From Alphaproteobacteria bacterium (lineage in GTDB: Bacteria; Pseudomonadota; Alphaproteobacteria; Rhodobacterales; Rhodobacteraceae): a DNA stretch of 64,000 bases. A program made the translations under genes and the position numbers. Positions within the stretch are counted from its first letter, which is position 1; the number at the start of each line of letters is the position of its first letter. The notes under the pieces are model-generated. The model was not told the origin of the DNA. It ran no database searches and saw nothing but the letters and a program-made list of their open reading frames with translations. Below, one piece after another: positions 38,428 to 47,941 of this stretch. The stretch covers positions 1 through 64,000 of the forward strand of contig JAUIAU010000008.1 of NCBI GenBank assembly GCA_030425185.1, read 5' to 3'.

Positions 38428-38924
38428 GGGACGTCCTTTCGGGCAGGCGCGCGGGATCTATCCGCCCCTTTCGGCCCCGGCAAGGGCACCAAATACGATC
38501 GCCCGGCGTCGACAAGAATATTGTGCCGACGGATCGCGGTCCGTCCGAGGATGATCGGCATTCGCATCGCCTTGCGATCCGCCAGGGACACCTCGATCCG
38601 CCAGCGCCGCCCGCCCAGCACCATCAGCGTCTCGACGACGTAGCGCGGCTCGGGCGTGCCGGAGGTGTTCTTGATCTCGCGATGATCCACCAGCGGCAAC
38701 TCGCAGGTCCGCGCGGCATGGCCGTGATCGCGCGGGATCCGGAAGCGCACCCAGTCCTGCCCGTCGCGCTGGAACGGCACGATCCGGGTGGCGTGCAGCG
38801 CCGAGGTCCGCGCCCCGGTGTCGATCTTGGCATGCATCTCGGCCAGCCCGAGCTCCGGCAGCGCGATGATCTCGCGCCATCCGATCACCGTGGGCGGCGG
38901 CTTCGGAACGGCCTTGCGCGGCAT
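38424..38924 (-). CDS. Retropepsin-like ATP-dependent zinc protease family protein (RimB-like)
   Basis: 166-aa protein of the family annotated ATP-dependent zinc protease (DUF785). The motif [14 protein letters not shown] at about residues 29-42 holds the D-T-G of a single-copy aspartyl protease; [20 protein letters not shown] near the end is the second conserved part. In Pseudomonas a member (RimB) works with RimK on S6 modification. ATG 38924 has GGAG 5 nt before it; an ATG twelve codons earlier lacks a good site. First gene of the trio with rimK and the M14-type hydrolase. Despite the family name no zinc site is evident. Confidence 0.8.
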   Translation of the reverse strand: MPRKAVPKPPPTVIGWREIIALPELGLAEMHAKIDTGARTSALHATRIVPFQRDGQDWVRFRIPRDHGHAARTCELPLVDHREIKNTSGTPEPRYVVETLMVLGGRRWRIEVSLADRKAMRMPIILGRTAIRRHNILVDAGRSYLVPLPGPKGADRSRAPARKDVP

Positions 38925-38993
38925 GGGAACTCCGGTGACTGACAGCCCCACAATTCCCATGCCCGGCCGCCGTGTCGAGGGCTTTCAGGCGGC

Positions 38994-39026
38994 CCGTCCC
39001 CGGCGGCGACGGATCGCCGGGGACGG
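38994..39026 (-). terminator. Strong hairpin after the peroxiredoxin gene
   Basis: CCGTCCCCGGCG (38994-39005), 9-nt loop, CGCCGGGGACGG (39015-39026): a 12-bp perfect stem 13 nt past the peroxiredoxin stop. There is no T run on the minus strand, so it may be a Rho-independent-like pause, an mRNA-stabilising structure or a binding site. Confidence 0.5.
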
Positions 39027-39038
39027 ACCGGACGGGCC

Positions 39039-39695
39039 TCAGCCCGGCAGTTTCGTCGTGCGCAGGTAGGGGAAATGGGTGGTGAAGGACCCGTACTTCT
39101 CCTTCGCCGCCTCGTCCGAGACCGAGGTCGGAATGATCACGTCCTGCCCCGGGGTCCAGTTCGCGGGCATCGCCACGCAGTTCCCGGCGCTGGTCTGCAG
39201 TGCGTCCAGCGCCCGCAGCACCTCGGCGAAGTTGCGGCCGACGGTCATTGGATAGGTCATCGACAGCTTCAGTTGCTTGTCCGGCCCGATGATGAAGACC
39301 GAACGCACGGTTGCGCTGTCCGCCGGCGTGCGGCCGTCGGGCAGGTAGGCCTCGGCGGGCAGCATGTCGAACATCTTCGACACCGCCAGCGCTTCATCGG
39401 CGATGATCGGGAAGCCCGCGCCGGTGCCGGCATAGCTCTCGATGTCGCCCTTCCACTTCTTGTGGTCCTCGACGCCATCGACCGAGATGCCGATGACCTT
39501 GGTGTTCCGTTTCGCCCACTCGTCGGCCAGTTGCGCCACCGCCGAGAACTCAGTGGTGCAGACCGGGGTGAAGTCCTTCGGATGGCTGAACAGGATTGCC
39601 CAGCTCTCGCCGATCCAGTCGTGGAACGACTCGATCCGCCCCTTGTCGGTGTCGGCGGCAAAATCCGGCACGGTGTCGTTGATGCGCAGCGCCAT
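39039..39695 (-). CDS. 1-Cys peroxiredoxin (Prx6 type)
   Basis: 218-aa thiol peroxidase. The peroxidatic cysteine is C46 in SHPKDFTPVCTTEF; no resolving cysteine is placed as in 2-Cys enzymes (the other cysteine, in SAGNCVAMPANWTPG, is not at a resolving position). The C-terminal Prx6 extension with SVSDEEA-like VSDEAAKEKYGSF and LRTTKLP is present. Reduces H2O2 and organic peroxides in the cytoplasm. Single gene, divergent from the aldehyde dehydrogenase gene across 155 nt. Confidence 0.93.
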   Translation of the reverse strand: MALRINDTVPDFAADTDKGRIESFHDWIGESWAILFSHPKDFTPVCTTEFSAVAQLADEWAKRNTKVIGISVDGVEDHKKWKGDIESYAGTGAGFPIIADEALAVSKMFDMLPAEAYLPDGRTPADSATVRSVFIIGPDKQLKLSMTYPMTVGRNFAEVLRALDALQTSAGNCVAMPANWTPGQDVIIPTSVSDEAAKEKYGSFTTHFPYLRTTKLPG

Positions 39696-39850
39696 GTCTC
39701 TCTCCTGTAGGTGACTCTGTCCCCGGTTCAGCTAGGCACCGCCGGGCGCCGGTTCCACCCCGCTTGCGCAGATGCGACACTGGTGACAGGGTGCGCGCGA
39801 CGCGACCCGCGCCGCTTGCGAAGAGGCGGGTCCAGCGAGGGAGACTCAGC

Positions 39851-41290
39851 ATGATCGAGAAACGCGACTTCTACATCGACGGGGCCTGGGTGGCCCCCAG
39901 CGCCGCCAATGACTGCCTCGTCATCGACCCCGCCACCGAGGATCCCTGCGCGGTGATCTCGCTCGGCGGACAGGCCGACACCGACAAGGCCGTGGCCGCC
40001 GCGCGCGCCGCGTTCTGGGACTGGGCCGAGACGCCGCATGCCGAACGTCTCGCGCTGATCGAGAAGCTGCTCGAGGTCTACAATGCCCGCGCCGCGGACA
40101 TGGCCGAGGCGATCAGCCTCGAAATGGGCGCCCCCATCGACATGTCCCGCGAGCAGCAGGTCACGGCGGGCAGCTGGCACATCGCCAATTTCCTGCGCGC
40201 GGCCAAGGATTTCTCCTACGAGAAGATGCTGGGGGCTCACGCCCCGAACGACCGTATCCTGATGGAACCGATCGGCGTCGTCGGGATGATCACGCCGTGG
40301 AACTGGCCGATGAACCAGGTGACGCTCAAGGCGATCCCGGCGATGGCCACGGGCTGCACGATGGTCCTGAAACCGTCCGAGGTCGCGCCGCTGTCGTCGA
40401 TCGTCTTTGCCGAGATCGTGCACGAGGCGGGGTTCCCGAAGGGTGTCTTCAACATGGTCAACGGCGACGGCCTCGGGGTCGGCACGCAGCTGTCGAAGCA
40501 CCCGGACGTGGACATGATCTCGTTCACCGGCTCGACCCGCGCGGGGATCGCCATCTCCAAGGCTGCCGCCGACACCATCAAGCGCGTCAGCCTCGAACTG
40601 GGCGGCAAGGGCGCGAACATCCTGTTCTCGGACGCAGACGAGACCGCCGTGAAGCGCGGCGTGCGCCACATGATGAACAACTCCGGCCAGTCCTGTAACG
40701 CGCCGTCGCGGATGCTCGTGCAGCGCGACATCTACGACCGCACGGTCGAGGCCGCGGCCGAAGTCGCCAACAGCATCACCGTGGGCAACCCGCGCGAAGG
40801 CGGCCGCCACATCGGGCCGGTCGTCAGCGAAGCGCAGTTCAACAAGATCCAGGGCCTGATCGAGGCCGGGATCGCCGAGGGCGCACGGCTCGTCGCCGGC
40901 GGTCCGGGACGGCCCGAGGGCTTCAACCGCGGCTACTACGTCCGCCCGACCGTCTTCGCCGACGTGACCAACGACATGACCATCGCCCGCGAAGAGATCT
41001 TCGGCCCGGTCTTGTCGATCCTGCCCTTCGACACCGAGGAAGACGCGATCCGCATCGCCAACGACACGGTCTACGGCCTGACGAACTACGTGCAGACCAC
41101 GGATGGCGCCAAGGCCAACCGCGTCGCGCGCAAGCTGCGCTCGGGCATGGTCGAGATGAACGGCAAGTCGCGCAGCGCGGGCTCGCCCTTCGGCGGCATG
41201 AAGCAGTCCGGCAACGGGCGTGAAGGCGGCGTCTGGGGCCTGGAAGACTTCCTCGAGGTCAAGGCCGTCTCCGGCTGGGCCGCCGAGTAA
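39851..41290 (+). CDS. Aldehyde dehydrogenase family protein
   Basis: 479-aa NAD(P)-dependent aldehyde dehydrogenase. Catalytic residues are Asn151 (TPWNWPMNQ), Glu249 (LELGGKGAN) and Cys282 (NSGQSCNAPSR); the cofactor motif FTGSTRAGIAI is in place. The GQSCNAPSR context groups it with broad-specificity, often semialdehyde-type enzymes. GGGAGACTCAGC precedes the ATG. It is convergent to the hpa operon and not part of it. It could serve lysine-derived 2-aminoadipate semialdehyde or succinate semialdehyde, but nothing ties it to either. Confidence 0.9.
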   Translation: MIEKRDFYIDGAWVAPSAANDCLVIDPATEDPCAVISLGGQADTDKAVAAARAAFWDWAETPHAERLALIEKLLEVYNARAADMAEAISLEMGAPIDMSREQQVTAGSWHIANFLRAAKDFSYEKMLGAHAPNDRILMEPIGVVGMITPWNWPMNQVTLKAIPAMATGCTMVLKPSEVAPLSSIVFAEIVHEAGFPKGVFNMVNGDGLGVGTQLSKHPDVDMISFTGSTRAGIAISKAAADTIKRVSLELGGKGANILFSDADETAVKRGVRHMMNNSGQSCNAPSRMLVQRDIYDRTVEAAAEVANSITVGNPREGGRHIGPVVSEAQFNKIQGLIEAGIAEGARLVAGGPGRPEGFNRGYYVRPTVFADVTNDMTIAREEIFGPVLSILPFDTEEDAIRIANDTVYGLTNYVQTTDGAKANRVARKLRSGMVEMNGKSRSAGSPFGGMKQSGNGREGGVWGLEDFLEVKAVSGWAAE

Positions 41291-41299
41291 CCAAGTAAG

Positions 41300-41322
41300 G
41301 GCCCGGTCCTTGCGGCCGGGCC
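41300..41322. terminator. GC hairpin between convergent aldehyde dehydrogenase and hpa operon
   Basis: GGCCCGG (41300-41306) pairs with CCGGGCC (41316-41322) around a 9-nt loop, 10 nt after the aldehyde dehydrogenase stop. No T run follows on plus, so terminator strength is doubtful. Confidence 0.45.
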
Positions 41323-41331
41323 TCCTGCCCC

Positions 41332-42132
41332 TCAGGCAAAGCCCAGCGAAACGCCGCCGAACGCGCCGAAATCCGCGTCGAACGCCGACCCCGGCGGAGC
41401 CTCGATCGGCCGGATGAACGATCCCGACAGCACGATCTCGCCCGGCGCCAGGCCCTGCCCGTAGGCGGCCAGCCGACGCACCAGCCAGACGATCCCGGTC
41501 ACAGGGTCGTCCAGCACCCCGGCGCCCAGGCCGGTTTCCTCGACCACCCCGTCCCGCTTCACGATGGCCCCGACCCGGCGCAGGTCGGTCGCGCGCACGT
41601 CATGGCGCGCGGGCCCCAGCACCACACCGGCATTGGCCGCGTTATCCGAAACGGTGTCGGTGATGATCCGCGCCCAGCCGCTCGCCGGATCGGCCCGCAG
41701 GATGCGGGTATCGAGAATCTCGAGCGCGGGCGCGACCGCGTCCGTCGCCGCGATGACATCCTCCCGCGTGACGCCCGCCCCGGACAGGGGCGCGCGCATC
41801 AGGAAGGCAATCTCGGCCTCGACGCGGGGCTGGATGAACCGGCCTTCCGGTACGGTGGCACCGTCCTCGAAGACCATGTCGTCGAGCAGCACGCCGGAAT
41901 CCGGCGTGGTGATGTTCAGCGCCTGCTGCATCGCCCGGCTGGTCAGGCCGATCTTCCAGCCGATCCGCCGCCGCCCGGCGGCCTCCTTCGCGGCGACGAC
42001 GGCGGCCTGCACCGCATAGGCGTCGTCGAGCGTCATGCCCGGATGGGCAAGGCTGAGCAGCCCGCACTGGACACGGGTCCGCTCGGCCTCCAGCAAGCGC
42101 GCGGCGGCCGCAGCAATTTCGTCGGGCGTCAT
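41332..42132 (-). CDS. hpaH: 2-oxo-hept-4-ene-1,7-dioate hydratase (HpaH-like)
   Basis: 266-aa hydratase of the MhpD/HpaH group (FAH-like fold) that adds water to 2-oxo-hept-4-ene-1,7-dioate in homoprotocatechuate degradation. IGWKIGLTSRAMQQALNI, QPRVEAEIAFLM with the metal-binding E-x-E, and the C-terminal GEIVLSGSFIRPIEAPPGS are the family marks. Its start overlaps the FAH-family gene by 4 nt (42129-42132). Last gene of the six-gene minus operon. The aldolase HpaI that should follow in the pathway is not in the window. Confidence 0.87.
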   Translation of the reverse strand: MTPDEIAAAAARLLEAERTRVQCGLLSLAHPGMTLDDAYAVQAAVVAAKEAAGRRRIGWKIGLTSRAMQQALNITTPDSGVLLDDMVFEDGATVPEGRFIQPRVEAEIAFLMRAPLSGAGVTREDVIAATDAVAPALEILDTRILRADPASGWARIITDTVSDNAANAGVVLGPARHDVRATDLRRVGAIVKRDGVVEETGLGAGVLDDPVTGIVWLVRRLAAYGQGLAPGEIVLSGSFIRPIEAPPGSAFDADFGAFGGVSLGFA

Positions 42133-42983
42133 TCGTCCACCACCCCGTTGCGCAGCAGGCCGATCCCCTCCGCCTCGACCTCGACCACGTCGCCGGGAAC
42201 CAGGTAGCGCGGCGGATCGAACCGCGCGCCCGCGCCCGTCGGTGTCCCGGTCACGATGATGTCGCCGGGCACCAGCGTGGTGAAGGTCGAGATATAGGCG
42301 ATCTGCCGCGCCACCGGGAACAGCATCCGCCCGGTGCGGTCGTCCTGCCGCGTCTCGCCATTCACCCGGGTGCGCAGCGCGACATCGGTGATCTGCGCCG
42401 GATCGGTGAAGGGCACCAGCCACGGCCCCATGGCGCCGGAGCCGTCCCAGTTCTTGCCCTGCGTGACATTGAACTTCGCGTGCCGCACCCAGTCGCGCAG
42501 CGTTCCCTCGTTGCAAAGCGTCAGCGCCGCGATGTGGTTCAGGGCGTCCGCCTCGGCGATCCGCCGCCCGCCCCGCCCGATGATCACGGCAATCTCGCCC
42601 TCGTAGTCGAGCTGCGGCGTCTCCGGCGGGCGGGTCAGCGGCACCTCGTGCCCGACGAAGCTGCGCGGGAACCGGATGAACAGCGACATGTGCGGCGGGG
42701 CGTCGGTCCCGTCCTTGTACTCGGCGTTGCGGTCGGGGAAGTTGACGCCGACGCAGAGGATCTTCTCTGGGTCCGGCACCGGGATCTCCCAGCGGAAACT
42801 CCCGTCGGGATGGGTCACGGCCCGTCCGCGCGCGGCCTCCGCCACCTCCGAAAGCGCCCCCGCGGCAATCACGCTGCGCAACGTCGGCCACTGCGGGAAC
42901 TCGGGCGACAGCGCGATCATGCCGCCCTCCGCCACCGCCCCCCAGAACGGGACGTCCCCGATGCTGTAGCTCGCCAGTCTCAT
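42129..42983 (-). CDS. Fumarylacetoacetate hydrolase family protein (HpaG-like role)
   Basis: 284-aa single-domain FAH protein. Metal ligands lie in LDYEGEIAVIIGRGGRRI (E..E) and MGPWLVPFTD (D). The stretch ILCVGVNFPDRNAEY is typical. In E. coli HpaG is a tandem fusion of two such domains (about 430 aa) that isomerises and decarboxylates the dicarboxylated intermediate; here only one domain exists, with a separate HpaF isomerase and HpaH hydratase in the operon, so it most likely is the 5-oxopent-3-ene-1,2,5-tricarboxylate decarboxylase. Overlaps both neighbours by 4 nt. Confidence 0.83.
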   Translation of the reverse strand: MRLASYSIGDVPFWGAVAEGGMIALSPEFPQWPTLRSVIAAGALSEVAEAARGRAVTHPDGSFRWEIPVPDPEKILCVGVNFPDRNAEYKDGTDAPPHMSLFIRFPRSFVGHEVPLTRPPETPQLDYEGEIAVIIGRGGRRIAEADALNHIAALTLCNEGTLRDWVRHAKFNVTQGKNWDGSGAMGPWLVPFTDPAQITDVALRTRVNGETRQDDRTGRMLFPVARQIAYISTFTTLVPGDIIVTGTPTGAGARFDPPRYLVPGDVVEVEAEGIGLLRNGVVDE

Positions 42984-44374
42984 GCCGCCCCCAGCTCGCG
43001 GATCACGTCGCCCGCGAACAGGACATCTTCCTCGGTCGCGTCGAACTGCCCGACCTGGAAGCGCACGACCATGCGCCCGTCCACCTTGGTCTGGGTCAGG
43101 TAGATGCGCCCGTCGTCGTTGACCCGGTTGACGAAGGCCAGTTGCGCCGCGTCGTCCCGCCCGGCCAGCCGGAAGGTGAACAGCGACAGGACCGGCTCGG
43201 TCACGATCTCGAAGACCGGATCGGCCCGCAGCCGTCCGGCCAGCGCGCGGCTCCACGCGACATGGTTGCGCAACCGGGTGCGCAGCCCCTCCAGACCGTA
43301 GGACCGGAGCAGGAACCACAGCTTCAGCGCCCGGAACCGGCGGCCAAGCGGCACCGACCATTCCGAGTAGTTGATCAGGCCGTCATGCCCGTGGGTCTTG
43401 AGGTATTCCGGCTGGATCGCCAGCGTCCGCACCAGCGACTCCGGCTCGGCCACGAAATGCGCCGAACAGTCGAACTGCGCCCCGAGCCACTTGTGCGGGT
43501 TGAAGACGACCGAATCCGCCCCCTCGACCCCGGTCCATAGGGTGCGGAACTCCGGGCAGATCATCGCGGCCCCGGCCCAGGCCGCATCGACATGGACGTA
43601 GAGACCGTGCCGCTTGGCCACCGAAATCACCGCCTGCAGGTCGTCGCAGGCCCCGGTCCCGGTTCCGCCGGTGCAAGCCACCACGCCCGCAGGCCGATGC
43701 CCCGCCGCGATGTCGGCGACGATGGCGGCCTCCAGTGCGGCGGCGTCCATCCCGCGCAGCGGTCCCGCCACCGGGACGCGGATCAGGTTCTCCTGCCCGA
43801 TCCCCGCGACCCAGATCGCGCGGTCGACGGAACTGTGCACCTCCGCCGAGGCATAGACCCTGAGGCGCGGCATCCCGCTCAGACCCTCGACGTTGCCCTG
43901 CCAGCCCAGCGCGCGCTCGCGCATGGTCAGCACCGCCGCCAGCGTGGCCGACGACGCGCTGTCCTGGATCACCCCCGCGAAGCGCTCCGGCAACCCGATC
44001 GCCTGCCGCAGCCAGTCCAGCATCCGGGTTTCCATCTCGGTCGCGGCGGGCGAGGTCTGCCAGAGCATGCACTGGGCAGCGAGGGTCGAGACCAGCATTT
44101 CGGCCAGCATCGAGGGCGGCGCGGCATTGGCCGGGAAATAGGCAAAGAAGCGCGGGTGCTGCCAATGCGTCATGCCCGGCATCACGATCCGTTCGAAATC
44201 GTCGAGGATGGCGTGCATCCCCTCCGGCCCTTCGGGCGGGGACACGGGAAGCTGCGCCGCGATGTCGCCCGGCTTCGTCTGCGCCCGCACCGGCCGGTCG
44301 CGCAGGGTGCGGTGGTACTCCGCCGCCCACTCAGAGATTTTCGCGCCCCAGCCGGGGAAGTCGTCCCAGTCCAT
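42980..44374 (-). CDS. PLP-dependent aromatic-L-amino-acid decarboxylase family protein
   Basis: 464-aa group II decarboxylase. His180 (SAEVHSSVDRA) stacks on the cofactor, Asp263 (VHVDAAWAGA) binds the pyridine nitrogen and Lys295 (NPHKWLG) forms the Schiff base; WQHPRFFAYFP is the typical N-terminal substrate segment. The family decarboxylates DOPA, tyrosine, tryptophan or phenylalanine to amines. It overlaps the FAH gene by 4 nt and follows hpaD by 10 nt, so it is clearly part of the ring-cleavage operon. Dopamine or tyramine formed here could be oxidised to (3,4-di)hydroxyphenylacetate, the operon substrate. The substrate is inferred from context. Confidence 0.88.
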   Translation of the reverse strand: MDWDDFPGWGAKISEWAAEYHRTLRDRPVRAQTKPGDIAAQLPVSPPEGPEGMHAILDDFERIVMPGMTHWQHPRFFAYFPANAAPPSMLAEMLVSTLAAQCMLWQTSPAATEMETRMLDWLRQAIGLPERFAGVIQDSASSATLAAVLTMRERALGWQGNVEGLSGMPRLRVYASAEVHSSVDRAIWVAGIGQENLIRVPVAGPLRGMDAAALEAAIVADIAAGHRPAGVVACTGGTGTGACDDLQAVISVAKRHGLYVHVDAAWAGAAMICPEFRTLWTGVEGADSVVFNPHKWLGAQFDCSAHFVAEPESLVRTLAIQPEYLKTHGHDGLINYSEWSVPLGRRFRALKLWFLLRSYGLEGLRTRLRNHVAWSRALAGRLRADPVFEIVTEPVLSLFTFRLAGRDDAAQLAFVNRVNDDGRIYLTQTKVDGRMVVRFQVGQFDATEEDVLFAGDVIRELGAA

Positions 44375-44384
44375 GCTTACTCCG

Positions 44385-45365
44385 TCAGGGTGCGATGATC
44401 GGTTGTGCCTTCAGCGCGCTCTCGACGGGGGTCGCCCCCTCGAAGAGCGAGCCGAGCTCGAACCAGCTGCGCGGCGCGGGAGCCCCCCACAGGGTCTGGC
44501 GCTGCGGGTCGGTCAGGTCCCACTTGATCGGCTCGTGGTCCGGATCGACCGTCTGGTAGTCCGAGCAGTAGATCTCGGTCCGGTGGCCGTCGCGGTCGCG
44601 GATATACAGGAAGAACGCGTTCGAGATGCCGTGCCGCCCCGGGCCCCGCTCGATGTTCTCGAGGTACCCGCTGGTCGACATCAGGTCGAGCAGGTCGATG
44701 ATGTTCAGCGGTGTCGGCACCCAGAAGGCGACATGGTGCAGGCGCGGCCCGGTCCCGTTGGTGAACGCCACGTCATGCACACCGCCCTTGCGGTGCAGCC
44801 ATGCCGCCCAGAGCCGCCCGGTCTCCGCGTCCTCGGTGTACTCCGTCACCCGGAAGCCCATGCGTCCCCAGAACGCCGTGCTGGCATCCACGTCCGAGGC
44901 GAACATGTTGAAATGGTCGATCCTGAGCGGCTTCACCCCGCGATAGAGCGCGTAATTCTGGTGGATCGGCGGCAACCGGTCCATCCGGGCGTAGAACTCC
45001 AGCGGGATGCCCCAGGGATCGCGCGTCGCCAGAACGCGCCCCATGAAGGGCCGCTCGACCCAGCGGACCGGCAGCCCCTGCCCGGCGAACCAGGCTGCCG
45101 CCAGATCGAGGTCCTCCTCGCTCCAGACCTTGAAGCCTAGCGCACCGACTGACGGCTCCGCGGCCCGGCGCAGCACCATCGAGTGATGCCCGCGCTCTTC
45201 CATGGCGCGCAGGTAGAGCGCGTCCGGCTCCTCCCGCGTGACCTGCAGACCGAGCAGGTCGACGTAGTAGGCCCGCGACCACGAAAGGTCAGTGACACGC
45301 AGTTCGACATGGCTCAGCCGGACGATGTTGAACGGCGGCGACAGGACCGGGGGCGGGATGGGCAT
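44385..45365 (-). CDS. hpaD: 3,4-dihydroxyphenylacetate 2,3-dioxygenase (HpaD)
   Basis: 326-aa type I extradiol dioxygenase (VOC fold, two domains). Metal ligands H151 (RIDHFN), H211 (RLHHVAFWV) and E264 (GHRTEIY) correspond to the ligand set of the Brevibacterium homoprotocatechuate dioxygenase with a 3-4 residue offset, and the acid-base histidine is H197 (GGVHDVA). It opens homoprotocatechuate to 5-carboxymethyl-2-hydroxymuconate semialdehyde with O2; the metal (Fe or Mn) cannot be told. GAGGAAAG precedes ATG 45365. Directly follows hpaE (36-nt gap). Confidence 0.93.
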   Translation of the reverse strand: MPIPPPVLSPPFNIVRLSHVELRVTDLSWSRAYYVDLLGLQVTREEPDALYLRAMEERGHHSMVLRRAAEPSVGALGFKVWSEEDLDLAAAWFAGQGLPVRWVERPFMGRVLATRDPWGIPLEFYARMDRLPPIHQNYALYRGVKPLRIDHFNMFASDVDASTAFWGRMGFRVTEYTEDAETGRLWAAWLHRKGGVHDVAFTNGTGPRLHHVAFWVPTPLNIIDLLDLMSTSGYLENIERGPGRHGISNAFFLYIRDRDGHRTEIYCSDYQTVDPDHEPIKWDLTDPQRQTLWGAPAPRSWFELGSLFEGATPVESALKAQPIIAP

Positions 45366-45401
45366 GCGGACTTTCCTCTCGCTCGGGCTGGGCGGTGCCG
45401 G

Positions 45402-46909
<1,508 letters not shown>

Positions 46910-46913
<4 letters not shown>

Positions 46914-47302
46914 GCAATGTCTCCCGGCAGGTAGCGTCGGATCGAGCTGGCTTTCGGGCTGAGCTCCGGATCGATGTCCCGCATCTCGAGCGACAGCATG
47001 AAGGACGAGGTCGCCATGACCTCGGCGCAGTACGCTTCGGCGGCCGCGAAGACATGCGCGGTCGCCCGGCGTTTGTCCTCCATCGCCCGCCCGCCGCGCA
47101 GGCGCACCGAGATGTCGAGGAAGGCATGCTCCGGGTTGCCGTCCGCCATCACGACATGCGTGCAGGCCGTCGCCCTGACCCGGATGCCCGCCAGCGGGAA
47201 GACCCCGGTCTCGGCGGCCGCGTCGCGCAGGACTCGGCACAGTCCGGCCACGTCGAGCCGCGCTTCGAGGTTCGGCGAGTAGTCGATCTGGATGTGCGGC
47301 AC
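46910..47302 (-). CDS. hpaF: 5-carboxymethyl-2-hydroxymuconate delta-isomerase (HpaF)
   Basis: 130-aa small isomerase of the tautomerase-like CHMI family, acting after HpaE. PHIQIDYSPNLEARLD at the start provides the N-terminal proline that is catalytic in this family once the initiator is removed; SLEMRDIDPELSPKASSIRRYL closes the protein. GTG at 47302 was chosen because GGAGGAG stands just before it and because Pro then becomes residue 2; an ATG seven codons earlier would bury the proline and would overlap the promoter. First gene of the hpa operon, divergent from the MarR gene. Confidence 0.9.
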
Positions 47303-47330
47303 GGGCTCCTCCTCCCTCGCCATATACTTG

Positions 47331-47345
47331 CTTTGTTAATCAAAG
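47331..47345. promoter_or_regulatory. MarR/HpaR operator candidate CTTTG-TTAAT-CAAAG
   Basis: A 5-5-5 palindrome in an AT-rich island of the GC-rich divergent region between hpaF and the MarR gene. It overlaps the predicted -10 of the hpaF promoter, so a bound HpaR-like repressor would block it. Confidence 0.55.
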
Positions 47346-47360
47346 AACGACCCCTGTCAA
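47333..47360 (-). promoter_or_regulatory. Candidate sigma-70 promoter of the hpa operon
   Basis: On the minus strand TTGACA (-35, plus 47355-47360) is a perfect match, followed after 16 nt by TAACAA (plus 47333-47338). Transcription would start near 47326, about 24 nt before the GTG of hpaF, which supports that start over the ATG at 47323. Confidence 0.5.
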
Positions 47361-47421
47361 TCCCGCCTTGATCGCGTCCGCCCGGCATGGCCCAATGCCG
47401 TGACCCCACCCGGAGCCCGCC

Positions 47422-47868
47422 TTGGCCAAGGATACGCCGCCCTTCGACCTCGACGCCTTCCTGCCCTACCGGATGAATGTCGCGGCCGGGCGGCTCAGCC
47501 GTGCCTTCAGCCGCCACTATCGCGAGCGCTTCGGCCTCAGCACGGCCGAATGGCGGGTCCTCGCCCATCTCGCGCAGTCGGGCGGCGTCTCGGTGCGCGA
47601 GATCCACGCCCGGGTCGACATGGACAAGTCCAAGGTCAGCCGCGCCGCCGCCCGGCTGGAGGCCGCGGGCCATGTCACCAAGCGCCCCTCCGGGACCGAC
47701 CGCCGCCTCGTGGAACTGGCCCTGACCGACAGCGGCACGGCAATGATGGCCGAACTGGCCGGGATCGCCCGCAGCTTCCAGGCCGGCCTCGTCGAAGATC
47801 TCGGGGCGGCGGACGCCGAGGCCCTCGACCGCGCCCTGCGGCGCTTCGCCCGCCTCGAGACCCCGTGA
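47422..47868 (+). CDS. hpaR: MarR family regulator (HpaR-like)
   Basis: 148-aa winged-helix regulator. N-terminal dimer helix DLDAFLPYRMNVAAGRLSRAF, DNA-binding helix VSVREIHARVDMDKSKVSRAA, wing with GTDRRLVELALTDSG. TTG at 47422 is the start, with CGGAG 6 nt upstream; the frame has no better start. It is divergent from hpaF across 119 nt with a palindrome in between, the position expected for a repressor of homoprotocatechuate genes that is released by the substrate. Named HpaR by context. Confidence 0.85.
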   Translation: MAKDTPPFDLDAFLPYRMNVAAGRLSRAFSRHYRERFGLSTAEWRVLAHLAQSGGVSVREIHARVDMDKSKVSRAAARLEAAGHVTKRPSGTDRRLVELALTDSGTAMMAELAGIARSFQAGLVEDLGAADAEALDRALRRFARLETP

Positions 47869-47941
47869 CGTTGCGGCGCGCTGGACGCCGCGCAGCGCCC
47901 TTGGCACCCTGCCGCCAGACCAGTTTCGGGAGGCCCCACAC

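Noticed and set aside
47303-47323. ATG 47323 as start of hpaF
   Set aside because: It would remove the N-terminal proline from position 2 and lies almost at the predicted transcription start; GTG 47302 has a strong Shine-Dalgarno.
47873-47905. GC-rich inverted repeat after hpaR considered as a terminator
   Set aside because: Several alternative pairings, no T run, and the thiolase follows on the same strand, so read-through is as likely.
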